The position numbers and the translations under genes are program-made. From Sphingomonas sp. (lineage in GTDB: Bacteria > Pseudomonadota > Alphaproteobacteria > Sphingomonadales > Sphingomonadaceae), in contig JAICVC010000138.1 of the NCBI GenBank assembly GCA_025935515.1, forward strand, positions 1 through 5,277: a stretch of DNA of 5,277 bases, given 5' to 3'. The notes under the pieces are model-generated. The model saw only the letters and a list, made by a program, of their open reading frames with translations, had not been told where the DNA came from and searched no databases. Shown in pieces: positions 1 through 5,243 of this stretch (position 1 is its first letter; every line of letters starts with the position of its first letter).

Positions 1-65
1 AGCCCGCGTTCGAGCCGGCCGCGGTGGCGGCCGAAAACGCTCCCGCCGAAACCGATACGCCCTGA
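1..65 (+). CDS. mreC: Probable MreC, C-terminal end only (partial)
   Basis: The frame reading from base 3 to a TGA at 63-65 gives 20 residues rich in Ala, Pro and Glu, ending PAETDTP. No domain is visible, so the identity comes from context: the mreD, mrdA, rodA order that follows is the classical one, and mreC normally precedes mreD. Alphaproteobacterial MreC proteins often end in a disordered Ala/Pro/acidic tail, which fits. MreC is a bitopic inner-membrane scaffold whose periplasmic domain contacts PBP2 and the rest of the elongasome. The stop overlaps the mreD start by one base (TGATG), which suggests coupled translation. The gene body lies left of the window. The coding call is fairly safe, and the name is inferred. 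Confidence 0.72.
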   Translation, partial: PAFEPAAVAAENAPAETDTP

Positions 66-589
66 TGGTCCGCGCCGCCCTCGGACCCCCGCGCGGGCAG
101 ATCGGCAAAGGCCCCTCGCCCTTCGCCGCCTACCTGCCGGCCGCCACAGTCGTCATCGCCTCGCTGCTGTCGGCCTTGCCGATCGTCTCGACCAGCGGCT
201 GGTATCCCGATTTCGGCTATCTGGTGTTCATCAGCTGGCGGCTGCTTCGGGCCGATCCGTGGCCGCCGTGGTGGGCCGCCCCGCTGGGCTTCGTCAACGA
301 CCTGTTCACCGGTTATCCCATAGGCTTTTCAATAGCTTTGTGGAGTGCGACCATGCTGGCGCTCGACCTGATCGATCGCCGCACGATGTGGCGCGATTAC
401 TGGATCGAATGGGTGCTTGCGGCGGTGCTGATCGCGGTTGACGAATGGCTGCAGTGGCGCGTCGCCAAGGTCGTTGACGCGGCGCCGCCGTTCACCCGGA
501 TGCTGCCCGCGCTAGTCATCTCGATTTGCGTCTTTCCCGCCTTCGCCTGGATCATCTCGCGCATCGACGCGTGGAGGCTCGGGCGATGA
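65..589 (+). CDS. mreD: Rod shape-determining membrane protein MreD
   Basis: This gene encodes a 174-residue polytopic inner-membrane protein, a usual length for MreD. Hydrophobic segments fall near residues 20-42, 47-61, 69-100, 113-130 and 146-167. The stretch around residues 74-93 (PLGFVNDLFTG followed by YPIGFSIALW) matches the conserved MreD pattern of a G-x-x-x-D-L-x-x-G core followed by a glycine-rich helix. MreD belongs to the MreBCD complex that positions lateral wall synthesis. The ATG at 65 overlaps the upstream stop. No clear Shine-Dalgarno sequence precedes it, so translation probably depends on coupling to mreC. The stop overlaps the mrdA start (ATGA at 586-589). Codons 320-346 form a patch of AT-rich, rarely used codons in an otherwise GC-rich gene. 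MreD diverges quickly in sequence, so position in the operon carries part of the call. Confidence 0.93.
   Translation: MVRAALGPPRGQIGKGPSPFAAYLPAATVVIASLLSALPIVSTSGWYPDFGYLVFISWRLLRADPWPPWWAAPLGFVNDLFTGYPIGFSIALWSATMLALDLIDRRTMWRDYWIEWVLAAVLIAVDEWLQWRVAKVVDAAPPFTRMLPALVISICVFPAFAWIISRIDAWRLGR
573..577 (+). promoter_or_regulatory. Ribosome binding site of mrdA
   Basis: GGAGG lies inside the 3' end of mreD, with eight bases between it and the ATG at 586. It decides the start in favour of 586. The same frame stays open upstream to an ATG at 526, which would add 20 Arg/His-rich residues that only shadow mreD, and there is another ATG at 595. Confidence 0.75.
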
Positions 590-2472
590 AGCACATGCGC
601 ATCACCACGGCGCACCAGTCGATCACCTTCTCGCGCCGGATGATGCTGCTGGGCGGGGCGCAGGTCGCGGTCGGCGGGCTGCTGGTCGGCCGGATGGGCT
701 GGCTTGCGGTCGCGCAGAACGAGAAATACCAGCTGCTTTCGGAGAGCAACCGGGTCCAGCTGATCCCGGTGCCGCCGCGGCGCGGCTGGATCATCGACCG
801 CAACGGCAAGCCGATCGCAATCAACAAGGCGAGCTTCCGCGTCGACCTGATCCCGCAACAGATCGAGAAGGGCAGCGACGTCGTCTCGGCGCTTGCGAAG
901 CTGCTCGCGCTCGATGCCGACGCCGTGGAAAGAATCAGGCGCGAGCTTTTGGAATCGCGCGGTTTCCGGCCCGTCTCGGTCGCCGACAACATCCCCTACG
1001 AGCAATATGCGGCGGTGACTGTGCGGCTTCCCGACCTGCCCGGGGTCCAGGCGACGCGAGGCTATTCCCGCTATTATCCAGACGGCCCCGCGGTCGCTCA
1101 CCTGCTGGGCTATGTCGGCACCGCCAATGCCAAGGAATATGAGGCCGAGAAAAAGAACTCGCTGCTGATCATCCCCGGGTTCAAGATCGGCAAGCAAGGC
1201 CTCGAAAAATCGCTCGAGCCCTATCTTCGCGGCGAGCCGGGGGGCCAGCGCGTCGAGATCACCGCGCGCGGCAAGCTGGTCAAGGAGCTCGACCCAAAGC
1301 CGGACCGGAGCGGCCAGACGGTCCAGCTGACGATCGACCAGGGGCTTCAGCAATATGCGGCGCGGCGGATGGGCGACCAGTCGGGAGCGCTCGTCGCAAT
1401 CGACGTAACGAGCGGCGACATGCTCGCCTTCGTGTCGATGCCCGCGTTCGATCCGAACAGCTTCAGCGAGGGCATTGGGCGGACCGAGTGGCAGATGTTG
1501 TCGAACAACGATCACATCCCGCTGCTCAACAAGGTCGCGCAGGGGCTCTACCCCTCGGGCTCGACAATCAAGCCGGCGATGGCTCTCGCCTTCCTGAAGC
1601 AGGGGGTCGATCCCAAGCGCCGCGTGGTGTGCAACGGCGGCTGGCAAATCGGCAACCGCTATTTCCGCTGCGATGCGGTCCACGGATCGATGGACATGCA
1701 CTCGGCGATCGAGCGCAGCTGCAACACCTATTTCTGGGCGACCGGCCTCGCCACCGATCCCGAGCAGACGACCGAGATGGTCAACTACCTCGGTTACGGG
1801 CAGGAATTCGACCTGCCGATCCCGACCCAGCGCTACGGGACGATGCCGAGCCCGCAATGGCTCGAAAAGAAATATCACCGCAAATGGCAGGGATACGATT
1901 CGGCCAATACCTCGATCGGCCAGGGCTATGTGCTGATCAATCCGCTGCAGCTTGCAGTCATGCCGGCGCGGCTGGGGTCGGGAAAACTGCTTCAGCCCCG
2001 GCTGTTGATGAACACGGCCCGCAAGCCGGTCCCGCCGCTGGACGTCAACCCCGAGCATTTGGCGATCGTCCGCAACGCGATGGCATCGGTGGTCAACGAC
2101 CACGGCACCGCGGTCGCTTCGAAGCTGCCGCTCGACGGGGTCCTGATGGCGGGAAAGACCGGAACGGCGCAGGTGTTCCGGCTCGGCGAACGCGGCCACC
2201 AGGGGAACTGGGCGCTGCGCGACCACGCCTTGTTCATCGCCTTCGCGCCGGCCGACAAGCCGCGCTACGCCATCGGCTGCATCATCGAGCATGGCGGCTT
2301 CGGGGCTTCGGCCGCCGCGCCGATCGTTCGCGATTCCATGACCTACCTGTTCGACAAGCAGAAGGCCCTTGCGGCGCTCGCTCCGCTCGAGGAGCAATGG
2401 GGCGGCACGCTGGCCGAGCGCAACGCCCGCCAGCTGGCGGCTTTCAAGTCCCTCCCGCGCAACAGCGCATGA
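586..2472 (+). CDS. mrdA: Penicillin-binding protein 2 (peptidoglycan D,D-transpeptidase MrdA)
   Basis: A 628-residue class B penicillin-binding protein, close to the roughly 633 residues of the E. coli protein. It is an inner-membrane enzyme whose periplasmic domain cross-links glycan strands during elongation, working with the RodA polymerase encoded next to it. One signal anchor spans about residues 19-42. The class B pedestal motif R-G-W-I-I-D-R-N-G is at 66-74. The transpeptidase domain begins near residue 266 and shows all three active-site boxes: S-T-I-K at 326-329 (Ser326 nucleophile), S-C-N at 378-380 and K-T-G-T at 524-527. The anchor is preceded by F-S-R-R-M-M-L, which resembles a twin-arginine signal. 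The ATG at 586 has a good ribosome binding site and an ATGA overlap with mreD. The stop overlaps the rodA start in the same way. PBP2 rather than PBP3 (FtsI) is indicated by the mreD and rodA neighbours. Confidence 0.97.
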   Translation: MKHMRITTAHQSITFSRRMMLLGGAQVAVGGLLVGRMGWLAVAQNEKYQLLSESNRVQLIPVPPRRGWIIDRNGKPIAINKASFRVDLIPQQIEKGSDVVSALAKLLALDADAVERIRRELLESRGFRPVSVADNIPYEQYAAVTVRLPDLPGVQATRGYSRYYPDGPAVAHLLGYVGTANAKEYEAEKKNSLLIIPGFKIGKQGLEKSLEPYLRGEPGGQRVEITARGKLVKELDPKPDRSGQTVQLTIDQGLQQYAARRMGDQSGALVAIDVTSGDMLAFVSMPAFDPNSFSEGIGRTEWQMLSNNDHIPLLNKVAQGLYPSGSTIKPAMALAFLKQGVDPKRRVVCNGGWQIGNRYFRCDAVHGSMDMHSAIERSCNTYFWATGLATDPEQTTEMVNYLGYGQEFDLPIPTQRYGTMPSPQWLEKKYHRKWQGYDSANTSIGQGYVLINPLQLAVMPARLGSGKLLQPRLLMNTARKPVPPLDVNPEHLAIVRNAMASVVNDHGTAVASKLPLDGVLMAGKTGTAQVFRLGERGHQGNWALRDHALFIAFAPADKPRYAIGCIIEHGGFGASAAAPIVRDSMTYLFDKQKALAALAPLEEQWGGTLAERNARQLAAFKSLPRNSA

Positions 2473-3581
2473 TCACCTCGGCAATCATCCCGCGGCCGCT
2501 CGCTCGCCTCCCCTGGCGCCTGATCTTCATGGTTTCGGGGATCGCGGTGTTCGGGCTGATCGTCCTTTATTCGGCGGCCGGCGGCTCGGTCCGACCATGG
2601 GCGCTGAAGCAGGGGATCGTCTTCTTCGGTTTCCTGACCATCGCGGTCGGAATGTCGTGGATGAAGGAATCGACGATCAAGTCGCTCACCTTCCCGGTCT
2701 ATGCGGTCACGCTCGTCATGCTGATCGGGGTCGAGGTGCTGGGCTTCGTCGGCAAGGGCGCGCAGCGCTGGCTCGACATTGGCCCGATCCGCCTCCAGCC
2801 GTCGGAATTCATGAAGCCGGCGATCGTGCTTGCGCTCGCCCGCTTCTACGAGCTCGTGCCGGCCGGAGAGACCCGCAAATGGCGCGCAATCTGGCCCGCG
2901 CTCGCCTTGCTCGGAGTTCCGGCGGTCCTGATCCTCGTCCAGCCCGACCTCGGCACCTGCATCATGGTCGTGCTGTGCGGCGTCACCGTGATGTTTCTCG
3001 CGGGACTGCCGTGGTGGCTGTTTGCCGCTCCCGTCGCGATGGTCGCCGTGGCCGCGCCGATCGCCTACGGGATGATGCACGGCTATCAGAGGAAGCGCAT
3101 CGACGTCTTCCTCGACCCCGAAAGCGATCCGCTCGGGGCGGGTTATCACATCGCGCAGTCGAAGATCGCGATCGGCTCGGGCGGGATCTGGGGCAAGGGC
3201 TTCCTCCACGGCAGCCAGAGCCACCTGCAGTATCTGCCCGAGGGCCATACCGACTTCGTGTTCGCGACCATGGCCGAGGAATGGGGCCTGGTCGGCGGAG
3301 TCCTCCTGATCTGCGCCTTCGCCGCGGTGATCCGCTGGGGGATGCGGGTCAGCCAGAGCGCGCGCACGCGCTTCGCCCAGCTCGCCGCGGCGGGCCTGTC
3401 GGCGACGATCTTCTTCTACGTCTCGATCAACCTGATGATGGTGATGGGGCTTGCGCCGGTGGTCGGAGTGCCGCTGCCGCTGGTCAGCTTCGGCGGCTCG
3501 GCGGTGATGACGGTGATGCTGTGCCTCGGCCTGCTGATGGCGCTGGAGCGTCAGCAGCGGACCGTGTCGCGGGTCTTTTGA
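2469..3581 (+). CDS. rodA: SEDS peptidoglycan glycosyltransferase RodA
   Basis: A 370-residue polytopic membrane protein of the SEDS family (RodA/FtsW/SpoVE), equal in size to E. coli RodA. It polymerises lipid II into glycan strands that the partner PBP2 cross-links. Visible family motifs are the G-A-Q-R-W-L-D block at 97-103, L-Q-P-S-E-F-M-K at 109-116, Q-P-D-L-G-T at 158-163, the long extracellular loop from about 206 to 262 ending P-E-G-H-T-D-F, and P-L-P-L-V-S-F-G-G-S-A at 335-345. The essential SEDS aspartate is Asp262, the same number as in E. coli RodA. The ATG at 2469 overlaps the mrdA stop (ATGA at 2469-2472). No clear Shine-Dalgarno sequence precedes it, so coupling to mrdA is likely. 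RodA rather than FtsW follows from the operon and from the absence of FtsW's division-cluster neighbours. Confidence 0.97.
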   Translation: MITSAIIPRPLARLPWRLIFMVSGIAVFGLIVLYSAAGGSVRPWALKQGIVFFGFLTIAVGMSWMKESTIKSLTFPVYAVTLVMLIGVEVLGFVGKGAQRWLDIGPIRLQPSEFMKPAIVLALARFYELVPAGETRKWRAIWPALALLGVPAVLILVQPDLGTCIMVVLCGVTVMFLAGLPWWLFAAPVAMVAVAAPIAYGMMHGYQRKRIDVFLDPESDPLGAGYHIAQSKIAIGSGGIWGKGFLHGSQSHLQYLPEGHTDFVFATMAEEWGLVGGVLLICAFAAVIRWGMRVSQSARTRFAQLAAAGLSATIFFYVSINLMMVMGLAPVVGVPLPLVSFGGSAVMTVMLCLGLLMALERQQRTVSRVF

Positions 3582-3585
3582 CTCC

Positions 3586-3634
3586 AACCCGGCCCTTCCC
3601 CGCTGCGCGGAGGATTCAGGTGGGGGAACCGGTT
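3586..3634 (+). repeat. Imperfect inverted repeat just after rodA (possible transcript-end hairpin)
   Basis: The left arm is AA (3586-3587), CCGG (3589-3592) and TTCCCC (3596-3601). The right arm is GGGGAA (3623-3628), CCGG (3629-3632) and TT (3633-3634). That makes 12 base pairs, interrupted by a one-base and a three-base bulge on the left side, with a 21-base loop. It starts five bases after the rodA stop and ends the rod-shape operon. No T-run follows, so it is not a standard intrinsic terminator. It could protect the mRNA 3' end, act with Rho, or be one copy of a dispersed palindromic repeat. The arms are plain in the sequence; the role is not. Confidence 0.45.
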
Positions 3635-3727
3635 GCGCACCCAGTTGCAGCATGCTACCGGCGCCGCCGCTCAAGGCGAGAATGTGCCGCCGGAGCCTCC
3701 GCCTCACGGCAGCCCGAGTTTTCTTGG

Positions 3728-3803
<76 letters not shown>

Positions 3804-4142
3804 TTTTTCAACGACTTAGCTGCTTTTCTTGCGATCATATGATCACATTTAGCGCGCTGGGGTCCCATTGGGGTACCAGGCCGGAAGCAGGAAGCGACAG
3901 CGCACAAATTTCGAGATGAATGACGGGTCTGCGGACCTTCTCGGTCATTTCGGACATCGTTCGCTGTGCCGGGTAAGCGGACGTTCGTTCAGCTAAGAAG
4001 CTGCTGTGGGTTTTTTCGATCAACGAGGTAATGATAGTTGCACCGTCACGCCTCATTCATCGGGATGATGTTAGGAAAGTTCATCACTCGAGATCGCAAC
4101 CGAGCGCCCTGTGACAGAGAGACCTCCAGTGCTCTCGCTCGC
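3804..4142. other. Spacer after tRNA-Lys with several small repeats and no convincing gene
   Basis: About 340 bases without a supported gene. GC is lower and uneven: 31 of 60 in 3901-3960 and 28 of 60 in 4021-4080, against about 67-70% in sampled parts of the rod-shape genes. It opens with five T residues after the tRNA CCA. It then holds a perfect 12-bp palindrome (3833-3844), two copies of TGGGGTMCCA 11 bases apart (3858-3878), three units starting CGGAC (3932, 3951, 3978), and a 5-bp hairpin CAGCT-AAGA-AGCTG (3990-4003) with TTTTTT at 4011-4016. Short open frames cross it on both strands but lack ribosome binding sites and recognisable protein character. The promoter of the gene starting at 4155 should lie in its right half, but I see no clear -35/-10 pair. 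Confidence 0.6.
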
Positions 4143-4147
4143 GGGAG
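4143..4147 (+). promoter_or_regulatory. Ribosome binding site for the small gene starting at 4155
   Basis: GGGAG, seven bases ahead of the ATG at 4155. It selects this start over upstream starts in the same open frame (from 4038), which have no such site. Confidence 0.6.
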
Positions 4148-4154
4148 ATCAGCT

Positions 4155-4376
4155 ATGGAAAAGGTATATTGGCTAGGCCGCAAGAGAGCGTCGCTGAAGT
4201 TAGCTCATGCGGCAGCTGGCTCAGAAGCTCGTTTGATCCATTACGACCTCGCCGGACGCTACGATCTGAAGGCTCAATCAGCGGAAACTCAGGCGCGCGA
4301 CCTCGCGGAGGCCCTGCCTCCAGCCATCAACGCTGTTCCCGCAAAGCCGGAGTCTGACGAGAGTGATGGTGCTTGA
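4155..4376 (+). CDS. Small conserved-looking protein of unknown function (73 aa)
   Basis: This encodes a 73-residue soluble protein with no signal peptide or membrane segment. The N-terminal part (M-E-K-V-Y-W-L-G-R-K-R, then S-E-A-R-L-I-H-Y-D-L-A-G-R-Y around residues 23-36) is compact and distinctive. I believe similar short proteins with a YWLGRKR start and an IHYDLAGRY core occur widely in sphingomonads, but this is recall and no function is known to me. The tail from about residue 53 is Pro/Ala/acidic and probably disordered. The frame stays open upstream to 4038, but the GGGAG site and the conserved-looking start favour 4155. The end overlaps the next gene by 11 bases, so the two probably form one transcription and translation unit. 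The basic first half would allow nucleic acid or membrane-surface binding, which is speculation. Confidence 0.75.
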   Translation: MEKVYWLGRKRASLKLAHAAAGSEARLIHYDLAGRYDLKAQSAETQARDLAEALPPAINAVPAKPESDESDGA

Positions 4377-4590
4377 GACCGCTCACGTCTTCGGATGGTC
4401 CTCGGCCGCCGTGCTGTTGATGGCGGCCGCTGCCTGGGTCAAGCTACTCCGCGGTCCAGCAATTCAACGGCTGGACGGCCGATTGGCATTAAATGCCAAT
4501 GCCGAGCCCGCGTCAAAGCTGCTGGTGCTAGCGCTCGGCCTCGGCGGCATAGCGGCGGTGTTGGCGATGGCAGGGTGGTTCGCCCGCTAG
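4366..4590 (+). CDS. Small membrane protein of unknown function (74 aa, two helices)
   Basis: This encodes a 74-residue protein with two clear hydrophobic helices, about residues 8-25 and 51-72. They are joined by a polar loop carrying K26, R29, R35, R39 and K51. By the positive-inside rule the loop should face the cytoplasm and both ends the periplasm (inference). The loop contains the ordered string L-D-G-R-L-A-L-N-A-N-A-E-P-A-S. I do not recognise a named family. The start could be GTG 4363 or ATG 4366; ATG is preferred. It overlaps the preceding 73-aa gene by 11 bases, which points to coupled expression and perhaps a shared role. Two perfect inverted repeats lie inside the coding sequence (4454-4476 and 4482-4500). 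The stop TAG at 4588 faces the convergent lipoprotein gene 36 bases away. Confidence 0.7.
   Translation: MVLETAHVFGWSSAAVLLMAAAAWVKLLRGPAIQRLDGRLALNANAEPASKLLVLALGLGGIAAVLAMAGWFAR
4454..4476. repeat. Inverted repeat inside the small membrane-protein gene
   Basis: GTCCAGC at 4454-4460 and GCTGGAC at 4470-4476 are perfect reverse complements separated by nine bases. The repeat codes for part of the loop between the two membrane helices. It may form a hairpin in the mRNA, and function is unknown. Confidence 0.5.
4482..4500. repeat. 19-base inverted repeat inside the small membrane-protein gene
   Basis: ATTGGCAT at 4482-4489 and ATGCCAAT at 4493-4500 are perfect 8-base arms around TAA. It lies five bases after the previous inverted repeat and is more AT-rich than the surrounding coding sequence. 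It could be a binding site for a dimeric regulator, an mRNA hairpin, or chance. Confidence 0.5.
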
Positions 4591-4626
4591 ATCGCTGGCA
4601 GGCGGTGAAAGCGCTACGACTGCGTG

Positions 4627-4962
4627 TTATCGACTTTCCGACGCTTTGATGCGCGCGTCTGCCGCCTCTTTGACCGAGTCTGCTTTGAGATCACCCTGCT
4701 TCCGTACGATCTTCGCTTCTTTGGTGAGGGCATCGGCCCGCGCTGTCAGTCGCTGTCCCGTAAAGCCACGGGCCTGCTTCGCCTGATTGGCGAGAACGTC
4801 CGCTCGCTGGTCAAGGCGATCGGCCTCGATGCCCGCTTGGTTTTCGATCACAGCAGCGCGCTGCTGCGCGTCAGCCCGCAGCCGGTCCGTCTGCTGCTGT
4901 TCGGGTGTTCGCTGACAAGCAACGGTTAAGGCGATCACGACAAGAGCAAGCGATGTTCGCAT
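4627..4962 (-). CDS. Alanine-rich helical lipoprotein of unknown function (111 aa)
   Basis: This encodes a short secreted lipoprotein. Residues 1-15 are a signal peptide (MRTS followed by a hydrophobic core), and L-T-V-A-C places the lipid-modified cysteine at residue 16. The mature part has no aromatic residue except Phe67 and is almost entirely Ala, Gln, Arg, Lys, Asp and Glu, so one long amphipathic helix or coiled coil is expected. D-R-L at 26-28 and 48-50 and Q-R-L at 70-72 recur exactly every 22 residues, and units 47-68 and 69-90 share R-L-x-x-R-A-D-x-L-x-x-x-A-K. The ATG at 4962 has a TGAGG site five bases upstream. A GTG at 5034 in the same frame would bury the signal peptide and is rejected. 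The protein is probably anchored in the periplasm or outer membrane. Similar QRxPE-type lipoproteins occur in sphingomonads (recall); the role is unknown. Confidence 0.82.
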   Translation of the reverse strand: MRTSLALVVIALTVACQRTPEQQQTDRLRADAQQRAAVIENQAGIEADRLDQRADVLANQAKQARGFTGQRLTARADALTKEAKIVRKQGDLKADSVKEAADARIKASESR

Positions 4963-4967
4963 CCGTA

Positions 4968-4972
4968 CCTCA
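4968..4972 (-). promoter_or_regulatory. Ribosome binding site of the lipoprotein gene
   Basis: TGAGG on the minus strand, five bases ahead of the ATG at 4962. Together with the signal peptide that begins exactly there, it fixes the start. Confidence 0.6.
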
Positions 4973-5030
4973 TCACGGGATAGAGCGCGGAACGCATGCT
5001 CAAAGCGGTTGTGCCGCCGATACGGAACTC

Positions 5031-5231
5031 TCACGACCCAGACGGGGGACGGTCGTACAATGCTGAAAGCGTGCGGCCCGGCACCGGCGTGTTGCGTTTG
5101 ATGAAGGCTTCGGCCTCTCGCATCGTCGCGAAACCATGTTCAGTGGGTTCGCCCTCGGGTCGCGTCAGCGTGACCACGAAGGGCAACTCGGCATCAGGAT
5201 CATGCCTGACACGACCTGAGGTCGAGCTCAT
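5031..5231 (-). CDS. Small protein of unknown function (66 aa)
   Basis: This encodes a 66-residue soluble protein with no signal peptide. Residues 16-24 (L-P-F-V-V-T-L-T-R) look like a beta strand. An acidic turn and E-H-G-F-A-T-M-R-E-A-E-A-F-I-K-R-N-T-P at 31-49 follow, the second part of which should be an amphipathic helix. This suggests a small beta-alpha fold. I recall similar 'FATMREAEAFIKRNTP' proteins from sphingomonads but know no function. The ATG at 5231 follows GGAGG with a seven-base gap, which is the strongest site in this half of the window. The frame has no stop between 5231 and the window edge, so a longer protein starting outside cannot be ruled out. The lipoprotein gene starts 68 bases downstream on the same strand and may share its transcript. 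Confidence 0.75.
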   Translation of the reverse strand: MSSTSGRVRHDPDAELPFVVTLTRPEGEPTEHGFATMREAEAFIKRNTPVPGRTLSALYDRPPSGS

Positions 5232-5238
5232 GTGCTCG

Positions 5239-5243
5239 CCTCC
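5239..5243 (-). promoter_or_regulatory. Ribosome binding site of the 66-aa protein gene
   Basis: GGAGG on the minus strand with seven bases between it and the ATG at 5231. It supports this start although the frame remains open to the window edge. Confidence 0.7.

Noticed and set aside
397..2397. A 666-codon open frame on the minus strand opposite mreD and mrdA
   Set aside because: It is antisense to a protein with all PBP2 motifs. Its translation is His/Arg/Asp-rich without motifs, which is the usual result of strong G/C at third positions on the other strand.
1488..2468. Upstream extension of the rodA frame
   Set aside because: The added part is Arg/Pro/Gly-rich nonsense shadowing mrdA. 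The RodA family start and the ATGA overlap both point to 2469.
3633..3661. TTGCGC (3633-3638) with TACCGG 17 bases later as a tRNA-Lys promoter
   Set aside because: The -10 match is poor, and the -35 overlaps the hairpin arm behind rodA.
2343..3707. A 454-codon minus-strand frame and a 516-codon plus-strand frame (2369-3919) over rodA
   Set aside because: Both are shadows of rodA with His/Arg-rich or Arg-rich translations; the second even runs through the tRNA gene.
3685..3711. TGCCG/CGGCA arms enclosing CGGAG-C-CTCCG as a terminator before the tRNA
   Set aside because: The inner palindrome has a one-base loop and cannot fold as a hairpin, the outer arms are only five bases, and no T-run follows.
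3835..4056. A 73-codon minus-strand frame in the spacer
   Set aside because: It has no ribosome binding site or recognisable protein pattern, and it is built from the repeat-like block at 3932-4016.
4038..4154. N-terminal extension of the 73-aa gene
   Set aside because: No ribosome binding site is visible upstream, and the added residues look unlike the compact start at 4155.
4624..4929. A plus-strand frame of 101 codons opposite the lipoprotein
   Set aside because: The minus strand has a signal peptide, lipobox cysteine and ribosome binding site; the plus frame has none of these.
4977..5003. TTGAGC (minus, 4998-5003) with TATCCC (4977-4982) as the lipoprotein promoter
   Set aside because: The spacer is only 15 bases and the -10 is weak, so I do not list it as a feature.
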